A stretch of DNA of 64,000 bases from CAVUDO01 sp963740255 (GTDB lineage Bacteria; Actinomycetota; Actinomycetes; Mycobacteriales; Cryptosporangiaceae): assembly GCA_963740255.1 (NCBI GenBank), contig CAVUDO010000002.1:186001-250000 (forward strand). Reading direction: 5' to 3'. Position 1 is the stretch's first letter, and each line of letters begins with the position of its first letter. Of the stretch, positions 35,292-45,464 are shown one piece after another. A program made the translations under genes and the position numbers. A model generated the notes under the pieces. That model saw only the letters and a program-made list of their open reading frames with translations. It did no database searches and was not told where the DNA came from.

Positions 35292-38182
35292 GCCAGCCGA
35301 CCATGCCCCTGCGGCTGGACCCCCAGCCTGGTGAGGCGATCGACCGCGACGCGCCGTTCGTCTTCACCTGGAACGGCCGCGAGTACCCGGCCTACGCAGG
35401 CGACACGATCGTCTCCGCGCTGGCCGCGTGCGGCGAGCGGGTGTTCTCCCGCAGCTTCAAGTACCACCGCCGGCGCGGTCTGATGACGGCGAGCTTTCTC
35501 GACCCCGGGTGCCTGTTCCAGGTCGGCGACGAGCCGAACGTCCGTGGCGCGCACCGGCTGGTCGAACCCGGCATGCGGGTCAGCGCACAGAACGTCTGGC
35601 CGTCGCTCGGCTTCGACGTCAAGGCGGTCAACCAGCTGGTCGGACGGTTCCTTCCGCCGGGCTTCTACTACAAGACCTTCATCCGCCCCCGGTTCCTGTG
35701 GCCGGCCTACCAGCGGGTGCTGCGCCGGTTCGCCGCGGGCGGGGTGATCGGTCCGCCTGGCGGCGAGCACGGTGCGGGTTGCCCGGACAAGCGGTACGCC
35801 CACCCCGACGTGCTGGTCGCCGGGGGCGGCCCGGCGGGCATGGCGGCAGCGCTGGCAGCGGCCGATGGTGGCGCCCGGGTGCTGCTGGTGGAGGAGGAGC
35901 ACGCGCTGGGCGGGCACCTGCGGTGGGGCGACGAGGCCGACCTCGCCGAGCTGCGCGCGCTCGCCGAGGCGGTGCGGGCCAGCCCCGACATCGAGGTGAT
36001 GACGGACGCGGTCGTGTTCGGGCGCTACGACGACAACTGGGTGGGTGTGGTCGAGCGTGGCCTGCCCGGGGGGGCCGAACGGCTGGTCAAGGCCCGCGTC
36101 TCGGTGCTGGTGGCGTCGCCGGGCCTGGTCGAGCGGCCGTACGTGGTGGCCGGCAACGACCTGCCCGGGGTGATGCTGTCCACCGCGGTCCGGCGGCTGG
36201 TCAACCTGTACGCGGTGAAGCCCGGACAGCGCGCGGTGGTGCTCACCGCCAACGCCGAGGGCGACGCGGCGGTCGGCGACCTCAAGCGTGCGGGGGTCGA
36301 GGTGGCGGGCATCGTCGACGCGCGTTTGGGTGAGGACGTGGTGCGGGTGCATGGCCGCCACGGCGTGAAGGCGGTCGAGGTGGCCGGCGGCGGCACCATC
36401 CCCTGCGACCTGTTCGTCACGGCGACGGGGTGGACCGCGCCCACCTCACTGCTGAACATGGCCGGCAACCGGCCGGTCTACCAGCCACGGGCAGCCCGTT
36501 TCGTGCCGGACCTGGCCGGACTGCCCGAGGGCGTGCTCGCCACCGGTGGCATCGCCGGGGACGGGAGCGCCGAGCAGCTCCGCGCCCACGCGGAGGCGGT
36601 CGGCGCCGAAGCCGCCCGCCGGGCCCGGCGGATCGCGCACACCCGACGCGTCTCGCTCCCGACCGTGCCGTCCACGGCCACGCAGGCGCGGGCGGACGCG
36701 ACCGGGCCGGAGGCTTCCGGCGCCGTCCCGATCCCGTCGCTGCCGCTCGGGCCGCACCCGGAGCTGTTCCGCGGGCCCACCCACGGCTTCGTCGACTTCT
36801 CCGAGGACGTGTCGTCGGCCGACGTGGTCGCGGCGGTCACCGAGGGGTACGACTCCGCCGAGCTGGCCAAGCGGTACACCACCGCCACCATGGGCCCGGC
36901 GCAGGGAAAGCTCGAGGTGGTCAACACCGTGGCCGTCCTCGCCGCGGCCACCGACCGGTCGATCGAGGAGACCTCCACCACCACCTGGCGTCCGCCGTAC
37001 GCGCCCGTCACGCTCGGCGCCCTCGCCGGCCGGGCGCTGGAGCCGGTGCGGTACTCGCCGATGCAGCCGTGGCACGAGCGGCACGGAGCCGTCCCACTGG
37101 TGTCCGGGGCGTGGATCCGTTCCGACCACTACGGCGACCCCGCCGCCGAGGTGCGTACGGTGCGGGAACGGGTGGGCCTGATCGACGTCACCCCGATCGG
37201 CAAGCTCGACCTGCGCGGCCCGGACGTGCCGAAGCTGCTCAACCTGCTGTACGTGAACAAGTGGTCCAAGCTCGACGTCGGCAGCGTCCGGTACGGCGTG
37301 ATGTGCACGGAGGACGGCGTCGTCTTCGACGACGGGGTGACCGGCCGTCTCGGCGACGAGCACTACCTGATGAGCACGACCTCCTCGGGCGCGGCCACGG
37401 TCTGGGAGTGGGTGGAGAACTGGCTGCAGACCGAGCACCCCGGTTGGCAGGTCCACGTCACGCCGGTGACCACGGCCTACGCGAGCATCAACGTGGCCGG
37501 TCCGCACTCCCGCGAGCTGATGTGCCGGGTCACCGAGGGGGTCGACCTCACCCCCGGGTCCTTCCCGTACATGCGGGTGCGCACCGGCCGGATCGCCGGG
37601 GTGGACGACTGCGTGCTGTGGCGGATCGGGTTCACCGGTGAGCTGAGCTACGAGCTGCACGTGCCGGCGGGCTACGGGCTGCACGTCTGGGAAGCCCTCC
37701 TCGAGCACGGCGAGGACCTGGGCGTCGGAGTGTTCGGCGTGGAGGCGCAGCGGGTGCTGCGGCTGGAGAAGGGCCACCTGATCGTCGGCCAGGACACCGA
37801 CGGGCTGACCCAGGCGTACAGCGCCGGCCTGGACTGGGCCGTGAAGCTGGACAAGGACGACTTCGTCGGCCGGCCGGAGCTGGTCTGGCAGCGTGAGCGG
37901 GACGACTACCCGCGGCTGGTGGGGCTCCAGCCGGTCGACGGCTCGGTCGTCCCCGCGGAGGCCAGCCAGATCGTGGACGGCACCCGGATCGTGGGGCGGG
38001 TCACGTCCAGCCGGATGTCGCCCACGCTCGGCCGCTCCGTCTGCCTCGCCCAGGTGGCTGCCCCGCTGGCCGGGGCCGGGACGGTGGTCACCGTACGCCT
38101 GCCCGACGGGCGGGAGGTCGCCGCCAAGGTGACCGAACGCCTGGCCCATTTCGATCCGGACGGAGAGCGGTTGCGTGGCTGA
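35288..38182 (+). CDS. soxA: Sarcosine oxidase, alpha subunit
   Basis: A 964-residue SoxA. The N-terminal 2Fe-2S-ferredoxin-like domain (residues about 20-100) contains ACGERVFSRSFKYHRRRGL; a FAD/NAD-binding domain follows (VLVAGGGPAGMAAALAAADGGARVLLVEE); the C-terminal 400 residues are an aminomethyltransferase (GcvT-like) domain that transfers the formaldehyde equivalent to THF, ending with the GcvT_C barrel (VCLAQVAAPLAGAGTVVTVRLPDGREVAAKV). All parts expected for the large subunit are present. The GTG at 35288 overlaps soxD; soxG overlaps its end by 8 bp. Confidence 0.96.
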   Translation: MSQPTMPLRLDPQPGEAIDRDAPFVFTWNGREYPAYAGDTIVSALAACGERVFSRSFKYHRRRGLMTASFLDPGCLFQVGDEPNVRGAHRLVEPGMRVSAQNVWPSLGFDVKAVNQLVGRFLPPGFYYKTFIRPRFLWPAYQRVLRRFAAGGVIGPPGGEHGAGCPDKRYAHPDVLVAGGGPAGMAAALAAADGGARVLLVEEEHALGGHLRWGDEADLAELRALAEAVRASPDIEVMTDAVVFGRYDDNWVGVVERGLPGGAERLVKARVSVLVASPGLVERPYVVAGNDLPGVMLSTAVRRLVNLYAVKPGQRAVVLTANAEGDAAVGDLKRAGVEVAGIVDARLGEDVVRVHGRHGVKAVEVAGGGTIPCDLFVTATGWTAPTSLLNMAGNRPVYQPRAARFVPDLAGLPEGVLATGGIAGDGSAEQLRAHAEAVGAEAARRARRIAHTRRVSLPTVPSTATQARADATGPEASGAVPIPSLPLGPHPELFRGPTHGFVDFSEDVSSADVVAAVTEGYDSAELAKRYTTATMGPAQGKLEVVNTVAVLAAATDRSIEETSTTTWRPPYAPVTLGALAGRALEPVRYSPMQPWHERHGAVPLVSGAWIRSDHYGDPAAEVRTVRERVGLIDVTPIGKLDLRGPDVPKLLNLLYVNKWSKLDVGSVRYGVMCTEDGVVFDDGVTGRLGDEHYLMSTTSSGAATVWEWVENWLQTEHPGWQVHVTPVTTAYASINVAGPHSRELMCRVTEGVDLTPGSFPYMRVRTGRIAGVDDCVLWRIGFTGELSYELHVPAGYGLHVWEALLEHGEDLGVGVFGVEAQRVLRLEKGHLIVGQDTDGLTQAYSAGLDWAVKLDKDDFVGRPELVWQRERDDYPRLVGLQPVDGSVVPAEASQIVDGTRIVGRVTSSRMSPTLGRSVCLAQVAAPLAGAGTVVTVRLPDGREVAAKVTERLAHFDPDGERLRG

Positions 38183-38864
38183 GTGGACGGCACAGGCGAC
38201 GGTGCCACCGGTCGCGAGGAGCCCGATCGCGGCGGCACCCCCCGTCGCGGTGCTGGCCGGGTGGGAGGTCAGTGCGCTCCGCAGCGGGGCCGCGTCGAGG
38301 CTGTCCGACCAGACCCCACTGACGAAGGTGCAGGTGAAGGCGGCGTTCGACGGCCCGATGGCGCATGCGCTGCCGGTCGGCTTCGGGCGGGCCGCCCGCG
38401 GGTGGGCCTGGGCCGGCCCGGGCCGGGCCCCGTCGCCACCGGTCGAGCTGGTGGTGGGCTCCGGGCCGGGGGAGTGGCTGCTGCTGGCCGAGCCGGGCAC
38501 GGCCGCCGAACTGGTCGCCGGGTTCGACCGCCTCGCCGTGTCGGTGGCCCCCGGTGAGCTGGTCACCGTCACCGACCTCACCCACGGCCGCGCGCTGGTC
38601 CGGCTGACCGGCCCCGCCGCGGTCGGGCTGCTGGCGCGGATGTGCGCGATGGACCTGTCCGACCTCGTCACCCCCGACGGTGCGGCATTCCGGACGACGG
38701 TGGCCGGGCTCGCCACCGACGTGGTCCGCGACGACCGGGACGGTGCGCGCTCCTACCTGCTGCACTGCGAGCGCTCGTCCGGTCAGTATCTGTTCGACAC
38801 GCTGCGGGCGGCCGGCGCGGAGCTCGGCGTCGAGGTCGACGGGTTCCGGCCGCCGGGCGCCTGA
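38175..38864 (+). CDS. soxG: Sarcosine oxidase, gamma subunit
   Basis: A 229-residue SoxG. Recognisable are LSDQTPLTKVQVKA (about residues 43-56), FGRAARGWAWAGPGP-like linker, SGPGEWLLLA and VTDLTHGRALVRLTGPAAVGLLARMCAMDLSD, the folate-domain-like fold of the family, and the end HCERSSGQYLFDTL. GTG start inside the 3' end of soxA. It is the last gene of the heterotetrameric sarcosine oxidase set, in the order B-D-A-G. No glyA or folD follows in this window. Confidence 0.92.
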   Translation: MAEWTAQATVPPVARSPIAAAPPVAVLAGWEVSALRSGAASRLSDQTPLTKVQVKAAFDGPMAHALPVGFGRAARGWAWAGPGRAPSPPVELVVGSGPGEWLLLAEPGTAAELVAGFDRLAVSVAPGELVTVTDLTHGRALVRLTGPAAVGLLARMCAMDLSDLVTPDGAAFRTTVAGLATDVVRDDRDGARSYLLHCERSSGQYLFDTLRAAGAELGVEVDGFRPPGA

Positions 38865-38998
38865 CCGGTCGCCGGGCACGCACCGGCTGAATCGGAACAG
38901 TGCGCTGGGCGGGCGTGCCGCTGCTCACACGCGGGCACCGTATTTCCCCCGTACCTCATACGCTCGGCTTATCGTGCAGGTGACAAGGGGGTCGTCCC

Positions 38999-41714
38999 GT
39001 GGCTGAACCCGCGAAGTACGTCTACGACTTCGCCGAGGGCAACCGCGCCATGGTCGACCTCCTCGGCGGCAAGGGCGCCAACCTCGCGGAGATGACCAAC
39101 CTCGGCCTTCCCGTCCCGCCGGGCTTCACGATCACGGCCGGGGCGTGCCGGGCGTACCTCAGCTCCGGGCACCTCCCCGAGGGCATGGCCGCCGAGGTCG
39201 ACGAGCACCTGGCCGCGCTGGAGGCCGCCCGCGGTAAGAAGCTGGGCGACGCCGACGACCCGCTGCTGGTCAGCGTCCGGTCCGGTGCCAAGTTCTCGAT
39301 GCCCGGCATGATGGAGACCGTCCTCAACATCGGCCTGAACGACGCCTCGGTCGTGGGCCTGGCCAAGCAGGCCGGCGACGAACGGTTCGCCTGGGACTCC
39401 TACCGCCGGCTGATCCAGATGTTCGGCAAGACCGTCCAGGGCATCGAGGGCGAGGCGTTCGAGGACGCCCTGGAGGAGGCCAAGCGGGCCAAGGGTGCCC
39501 CGGCCGAGCCGGTCAGCGACCTCGACCTCGACGCCGAGGACCTCAAGAAGCTGGTCGAGACCTACAAGGCGATCGTCCGCGACCACACCGGCGAGGACTT
39601 CCCGCAGGAGCCGCGCGAGCAGCTGGACGCCGCCGTCAACGCGGTGTTCGAGTCGTGGAACTCCGACCGGGCGGTGCTCTACCGGCGTCAGGAACGGATC
39701 CCAGCCGACCTCGGCACGGCCGTGAGCGTCGTCGCGATGGTGTTCGGCAACATGGGTATGGATTCGGGCACCGGCGTCGCGTTCACCCGCGATCCGGGCA
39801 CCGGCGCTCGCGGCGTCTACGGCGACTACCTGCAGAACGCGCAGGGCGAGGACGTCGTGGCCGGCATCCGCAACACCGTGCCGCTGCAGGAACTGGAGCG
39901 GATCGACAAGAAGTCCTACGCACGGTTGCTGGAGATCATGGCCACCCTGGAGGGCCACTACCGCGACCTCTGCGACATCGAGTTCACGATCGAACGCGGT
40001 CACCTGTGGATGCTGCAGACCCGGGTCGGCAAGCGCACCGCCGCGGCGGCGTTCCGGATCGCCACCCAGCTCTACGACGAAGGCGTGATCGAGCCGGACG
40101 AGGCCGTGCGGCGGGTCACCGGAGCCCAGCTCGTCCAGCTGATGTTCCCGCAGTTCGACGCCGGTGCGGCGACGAAGAAGATCGGCCAGGGCATGTCGGC
40201 CTCGCCGGGCGCGGCCGTGGGCAAGGCCGTCTTCGACTCCTACACCGCGGTGAAGTGGTCGCGGTCGGGGGAGAAGGTGATCCTGGTCCGCCGGGAGACC
40301 AACCCCGACGACCTGAACGGGATGATCGCGGCCCAGGGCATCCTGACCAGCCGCGGCGGCAAGACCAGCCACGCCGCCGTGGTGGCCCGCGGCATGGGCA
40401 AGACCTGCATCTGCGGTGCCGAGGAACTCGACGTCGACACCAAGCGTCGCCGGTTCACCGCGCCGGACGGCACCGAGGTGCACGAGGGCGACGTCATCTC
40501 GATCGACGGCTCGACCGGCGTGATCTACCTCGGCGAGGTGCCGGTCGTGGCCTCCCCGATCGTGGAGTACTTCGAAGGCAGCCTGAGCGCCGAGGAGGCC
40601 GAGGACGACCTGGTGCGGGCCGTCGATCGGATCATGGTGCGGCGCCGACGACATCCGCCGGATGCGGGTGCGGGCCAATGCCGACACCGCCGAGGACGCC
40701 GAACGGGCGCGACGGTTCGGCGCCGAAGGCATCGGTTTGTGCCGCACCGAGCACATGTTCCTCGGCGAGCGACGCCAGCACGTGGAGCGCCTGATCCTGG
40801 CCGAGAACGAGGTGCAGCGCGAGCAGGCGCTGGAGGCGTTGCTGCCGCTGCAGCGCTGGGACTTCCTGCAGATCCTGACGGCGATGGACGGGCTGCCCAC
40901 GACGATCCGCCTGCTCGACCCGCCGCTGCACGAATTCCTGCCCGACATCACCGAACTGTCGGTGCGGGTGGCGCTGGCCGAGTCCCGCGGGGAGAAGAAC
41001 GAGAACGACCTGCGGCTGATGCAGGCCGTGCACCGGTTGCACGAGCAGAACCCGATGCTGGGCCTGCGCGGTGTGCGGCTGGGCCTGGTGGTGCCGGGGC
41101 TGTTCGAGCTGCAGGTGCGGGCCATCGCCGAGGCGGCCGCGCAGCTGGTGAAGCTGGGCAAGGACCCGCAGCCGGAGATCATGATCCCGCTGGTCGGTGC
41201 GGTGCAGGAGCTGGAGGCGATCCGAGGCGACTCCGAGCGGGTGCTCGCCGAGGTGAGCGAGCAGACCGGCGTCGAGCTGAAGGTGCTGATCGGCACCATG
41301 ATCGAACTGCCCCGGGCGGCGCTGACGGCCGCGCAGCTCGCTGAGGCGGCCGAGTTCTTCTCCTTCGGCACCAACGACCTCACCCAGACCACCTGGGGCT
41401 TCTCCCGCGACGACGTGGAGGCGGCGTTCTTCGCCACCTATCTGGAGATGGGCATCTTCGGCGTCAGCCCGTTCGAGACGCTGGACGTCGAAGGGGTGGG
41501 CGAGCTGGTGCGGATCGGCACCGAGGCGGGCCGCGCCACCCGACCGGACCTCAAGGTCGGCGTCTGCGGCGAGCACGGCGGCGACCCGGAGTCCGTGCAC
41601 TTCTTCCACCAGGTGGGGCTGGACTACGTCTCGTGCTCGCCGTTCCGGGTGCCGGTGGCCCGGCTGGAGGCGGCCCGCGCCTCGATCGAGGGCGACCACA
41701 GCGACAGCCGCTGA
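38999..41714 (+). pseudogene. ppdK: Pyruvate phosphate dikinase, frameshifted
   Basis: The full gene for PPDK (pyruvate + ATP + Pi to PEP + AMP + PPi) but in two frames. Frame 1 (38999 to about 40640, GTG start, GGGGG upstream) holds the ATP-grasp domain (VYDFAEGNRAMVDLLGGKGANLAEM) and the phosphohistidine domain GGKTSHAAVVARGMGKTC. Frame 2 (about 40640 to 41714) holds the PEP-binding TIM barrel, starting with ADDIRRMRVRANADTAEDA and containing the late Cys motif GVCGEHGGDP. A one-base insertion between about 40633 and 40645 explains the shift. Whether it is a real mutation or a sequencing error cannot be decided. Combined length fits the family (about 900 residues). Confidence 0.93.
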
Positions 41715-41825
41715 CCGAGAGGCCCGAGGGCGGTCGTCGGCTCGCCCCGCGGGCAACCCGAGACCGCGCCCGCTCGGGCCGGCGCGGACGGATCCCGTCG
41801 GTGCGGGGCCGTAGGCTCGGCCGCG

Positions 41826-43073
41826 ATGACCGCTTCTTCCCCCGTGCGGGCCACCGCCTCGCACGCCTACGACCACCACGCCGCGGCGCGTCTGGTGCCC
41901 GAGTCGCCCAAGGACTCCGCTGCCGTGCGGAGCCCTTTCCAGCGCGACCGGGCCCGGGTGCTGCACTCGGCCGGGTTCCGTCGCCTCGCCGCCAAGACCC
42001 AGGTCGACACGGCGGGCCAGGACGACTTCCTCCGCACCCGGCTCACGCACTCGCTGGAGGTCGCCCAGATCGCCCGCGAGCTGGGCGCCGCGCTCGGCTG
42101 CGACCCCGACGTGGTCGACACCGCGGGGCTCGCGCACGACCTCGGCCACCCGCCGTTCGGCCACAACGGCGAGGACGCGCTGCACGCCGTGGCCGAGCCG
42201 GCCGGCGGCTTCGAGGGCAACGCTCAGACCCTGCGGGTGCTCACCCGGCTGGAGGCCAAGGTGCCCGGCGTCGGCCTCAACCTCACCCGGGCGACGCTCG
42301 ACGCGGCCACCAAGTACCCGTGGTCCCGACGGGCCGGCACCCGCAAGTTCGGTGCGTACACCGACGACCTCGCCGTGTTCGGGTGGCTGCGCGAGGACGC
42401 TCCGGCCGGTGTGCGGTGCCTGGAAGCGCAGGTGATGGACTGGGCCGACGACGTCGCGTACTCGGTGCACGACGTGGAGGACGGCGTGCACGCCGGGCAC
42501 GTGCGGCTGGCCGTGCTCGCCGACCCGGACGAGCGGGCCGCCCTCTGCGCGCAGGTCGCCGAGGTCTACTCCGACGAGCCGGCCGGCGACCTCGCGGCGG
42601 TGCTCGACGAGCTGCTCGCCGATCCGGTGGTCCACGCGACCGCCGGGTACGACGGCAGCCACGCCGCGCAGGCGTCGCTCAAGCAGCTCACCAGCGTCCT
42701 GGTGGGCAGGTTCGCGGCGGCAGCGGTCGAGGCGACCCGGGCGGCGCACGGCGGGCACCCGCTCGCCCGGTACGCCGCCGACCTGGTGGTGCCCCGGCGG
42801 GCCAGGGCCGAGTGCGCGCTGCTCAAGGGCGTGGCGCTGCGCTACGTGATGGGCCGGGCCGACGCCGGACAGCGACAGCTCCGCCAGCGCGAGCTGGTCA
42901 CCGAGCTCGTCCACACGCTGCTCGACCGGGCACCGGACGCGCTCGACCCGGTGTTCGGTCCGTTGTGGCGGGAGGCGGCCGACGACGCGGGCCGGCTGCG
43001 GGTGGTCGTCGACCAGGTCGCGAGCCTGACCGACCTGTCGGCCGCGGCCTGGCACCGCAGCCTCTGCGGCTGA
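41826..43073 (+). CDS. dgt: Deoxyguanosinetriphosphate triphosphohydrolase-like protein
   Basis: A 415-residue HD-domain dNTPase of the Dgt type 2 family. The metal-binding HD motifs are RTRLTHSLEVAQIARELG (His) and DTAGLAHDLGHPPFGHNGEDAL (HD), followed by DWADDVAYSVHDVEDG with the final Asp. It starts with an ATG at 41826 and ends at 43073. It lies directly upstream of a ferredoxin reductase-like gene and two genes before dnaG, as in mycobacteria (Rv2344c-Rv2343c). Hydrolysis of dGTP or other dNTPs is family-based. Confidence 0.93.
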   Translation: MTASSPVRATASHAYDHHAAARLVPESPKDSAAVRSPFQRDRARVLHSAGFRRLAAKTQVDTAGQDDFLRTRLTHSLEVAQIARELGAALGCDPDVVDTAGLAHDLGHPPFGHNGEDALHAVAEPAGGFEGNAQTLRVLTRLEAKVPGVGLNLTRATLDAATKYPWSRRAGTRKFGAYTDDLAVFGWLREDAPAGVRCLEAQVMDWADDVAYSVHDVEDGVHAGHVRLAVLADPDERAALCAQVAEVYSDEPAGDLAAVLDELLADPVVHATAGYDGSHAAQASLKQLTSVLVGRFAAAAVEATRAAHGGHPLARYAADLVVPRRARAECALLKGVALRYVMGRADAGQRQLRQRELVTELVHTLLDRAPDALDPVFGPLWREAADDAGRLRVVVDQVASLTDLSAAAWHRSLCG

Positions 43074-43182
43074 CCCTCACCCCGTCGCGGGCGTCGGTGT
43101 GACCATCGCGCGCCGGCCGGAGCCCGGGCACGGCAGGATGGAGCGGTCCAGGCGGCCCGCCAGGCGCGGACGAGGGAGAGCG

Positions 43183-44439
43183 ATGTCCGAGGAACAGACG
43201 TTCGTGATCGTCGGCGCGAGCCTGGCCGGCGCCAGGGCCGCCGAGACGTTGCGGGACGAGGGCTTCACCGGCCGCGTCCTGCTGGTCGGCGAGGAGGGGC
43301 AGCCTCCGTACGACCGGCCGCCGCTGTCCAAGGGATACCTCAAGGGCGACCAGACCCGGGCCGACACCTTTCTGCACCCCGAAACCTGGTACGACGACCA
43401 CGACGTCGAACTGCGGCTCGGCGTCCGGGCGACCGCGCTGGACACCGCGGCCCACACCGTTCGGCTGGTGACCGGCCAGCAGCTGCGCTACGACAAGCTG
43501 CTGCTGGCCACCGGGTCGGTGCCCCGTGCCCTGTCCGTGCCCGGCGCGGACGCCCCCGGCCGGGTGCTGATGCTGCGCCGGCTGGGCGACTCCGACCGGA
43601 TCCGGGACGCCCTCCGCGACGGCGTCCGGGTGGTGATCGTCGGCACGGGATGGATCGGGCTGGAGGTGGCGGCGGCGGCCCGCGCGGCCGGCGCCGGGGT
43701 AACGGTGGTGGGCCCGGACCTGCTGCCGCTGTACCGGGTGTTGGGAGACGAGGTCGCCCCGGTCTTCGCCGAGGTGCACGAGGCGCACGGCGTCCGGTTC
43801 CGCTTCGGCACCGTGGCGACCCGGATCGGGCCCGACACCGTGACGCTGGACGACGGCACCGAGCTGCCCGCGGACGTGGTGGTCGCCGGCATCGGTGCCA
43901 CTCCGGCCACCACACTGGCCGAGACCGGCCTGCTCGCCGTGGACAACGGCATCCTGGTGGACGCGGCCCTGCGCACCTCCGACCCGGACGTCTACGCCGC
44001 CGGCGACGTGGCCAACATCGACCATGCTCTGTTCGGCCGCCGGATCCGCGTGGAGCACTGGGCGAACGCGCTGGCCAGCGGCCCGGCGGCGGCCCGGTCC
44101 ATGCTCGGCCAGGACGTCCGCTACGACGAGATGGCGTTCTTCTACTCCGACCAGCACGACTCCGCGCCCGGCATCGGGATGGAGTACAGCGGCTACGTGC
44201 CACCCGATGGCTACGACCAGGTCGTGTTCCGCGGCGACCCCACCGTCCGGCCCGACGCCAACCCGGAGTTCATCGCCTTCTGGGTGAAGGACGACCGGGT
44301 GCTGGCGGGCATGAACGTGAACGTCTGGGACGTCGCCGAGCCGATCCAGGACCTGGTGCGGGCCGGGTACGCCGGGAAGGCGGTGGATGTCGCGAGGCTC
44401 GCCGATCCGCGGGTGCCGCTCGGCGACCTGCTCGGGTGA
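43183..44439 (+). CDS. FAD-dependent ferredoxin reductase-like oxidoreductase
   Basis: A 418-residue pyridine-nucleotide-disulfide oxidoreductase of the ferredoxin/putidaredoxin reductase type. FAD motif FVIVGASLAGARAAETL, NAD motif VVIVGTGWIGLEVAAAARAAGAGVTVV, and the family motif PDVYAAGDVANIDHALFGRRIRVEHWANALASG are visible. The C-terminal reductase domain follows. The ATG at 43183 has GAGGGAGAG 3 bp upstream. Partner ferredoxin or P450 genes are not present in the window, so its redox partner is unknown. Confidence 0.92.
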   Translation: MSEEQTFVIVGASLAGARAAETLRDEGFTGRVLLVGEEGQPPYDRPPLSKGYLKGDQTRADTFLHPETWYDDHDVELRLGVRATALDTAAHTVRLVTGQQLRYDKLLLATGSVPRALSVPGADAPGRVLMLRRLGDSDRIRDALRDGVRVVIVGTGWIGLEVAAAARAAGAGVTVVGPDLLPLYRVLGDEVAPVFAEVHEAHGVRFRFGTVATRIGPDTVTLDDGTELPADVVVAGIGATPATTLAETGLLAVDNGILVDAALRTSDPDVYAAGDVANIDHALFGRRIRVEHWANALASGPAAARSMLGQDVRYDEMAFFYSDQHDSAPGIGMEYSGYVPPDGYDQVVFRGDPTVRPDANPEFIAFWVKDDRVLAGMNVNVWDVAEPIQDLVRAGYAGKAVDVARLADPRVPLGDLLG

Positions 44440-44463
44440 GCGGAGCAGGCCGCCGGAGCGCGC

Positions 44464-45363
44464 TCAGGCCGGCCGCCAGAGCTGGAAGTGGGCGCCCTGG
44501 TTGTCGACGCACTCGACCATCAGACCGTAGGGCTTCCGGTCCACGGCACCGGCCTCGCCGCCGTGCTCGCGCACCCGCTCCGCCGCCTCGTCGAGGTCGT
44601 TGACGCGGTAGCACAGCTGGACCCCGGGGCGGGCCGCGCCACCGGCCAGGCCGAACGAGTCCTCCTGGCCCTCCACCAGCCAGCCGCGTGGCACCGAGCC
44701 CGACCGGAACCGCCAGCCCAGTACGGCGCCGTAGAATTCCTTGGCCAGCTCGTCGTCGGGGACGCTCATCGACGTGTAGTTGACCTCGCCGTGGCGGGTC
44801 CGGGCGGCGCTGGCGGGCGGCTGGTTGAGCATCCACCGGTGGCCGAACGGGTCGACGAGCGCGGCGACCCGCCCGTAGGGCTGGTCGTCTGGACGGCGTT
44901 CGATCTCGGCGCCGGCCCCCTCGGCACGCCGCACGGTGGCGTCGGCGTCGGCGACCTGCAGGTGCAGCGTGTGGCTGAAGGCGCCGCCGGTCGGGGCCTG
45001 GATCGGCGCCCCGGGCGAGCCGTCGGCCAGCATCAGCACGGCGTCACCGAGCCGCAGTTCGGCGTGGCCGACGCTGCCGTCGGGCATGACGGTCAGCTCG
45101 CCCCGTTGCGTGGCGCCGAACACCTCGGCGTACCAGTCCACGGCGCGTCGGGTGTCCGACACCGCGATGTACGGGGTCAGCGTCGGCGGCCAAGCCAGAT
45201 CCTCGGGCTCCCCGACCTGCGTCTGGGCGGCGGTGGTCTCGGTCATCGTTCCTCCAGGGGGTTCCAGCACCGCGCGCTGTAGCTGGTCGCGCAGGCGTGC
45301 GGCGAAGGTCGGGTCGGGATCGGTCGGTTCGACGCAGCCCGAGCGCCGGGTCGGGCCGCACAC
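44464..45363 (-). CDS. Two-domain glyoxalase/VOC family protein
   Basis: A 299-residue protein with two vicinal-oxygen-chelate domains. Domain 1 (about residues 62-170): TLTPYIAVSDTRRAVDWYAEVFG ... GDAVLMLADGSPG ... VAALVDPFGHRWMLNQP. Domain 2 (about 185-299): NYTSMSVPDDELAKEFYGAVLGWRF ... YGLMVECVDNQGAHFQLWRP. The N-terminal segment PTDPDPTFAARLRDQLQRAVLEPPGG is similar to leaders of related actinobacterial VOC proteins, so the GTG at 45363 is kept, but an ATG at 45246 has the much better ribosome site (GGAGGAACG) and would drop it. Metal-dependent thiol or oxygen chemistry is possible; the substrate is unknown. Confidence 0.82.
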   Translation of the reverse strand: MCGPTRRSGCVEPTDPDPTFAARLRDQLQRAVLEPPGGTMTETTAAQTQVGEPEDLAWPPTLTPYIAVSDTRRAVDWYAEVFGATQRGELTVMPDGSVGHAELRLGDAVLMLADGSPGAPIQAPTGGAFSHTLHLQVADADATVRRAEGAGAEIERRPDDQPYGRVAALVDPFGHRWMLNQPPASAARTRHGEVNYTSMSVPDDELAKEFYGAVLGWRFRSGSVPRGWLVEGQEDSFGLAGGAARPGVQLCYRVNDLDEAAERVREHGGEAGAVDRKPYGLMVECVDNQGAHFQLWRPA

Positions 45364-45464
45364 CGGGTTGTGTGCTCACACCCCTATCGTCGTCCGGCGG
45401 CGGCATTCTCCGACGCCCCACGCCGCCCGATGTCCGATCGGCGGGACCGCCTTAGACTCCCACC

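Noticed and set aside
40620..40665. Programmed ribosomal frameshift in ppdK
   Set aside because: No slippery heptamer or stimulatory hairpin is seen and PPDK is not known to use one; mutation or sequence error is simpler.
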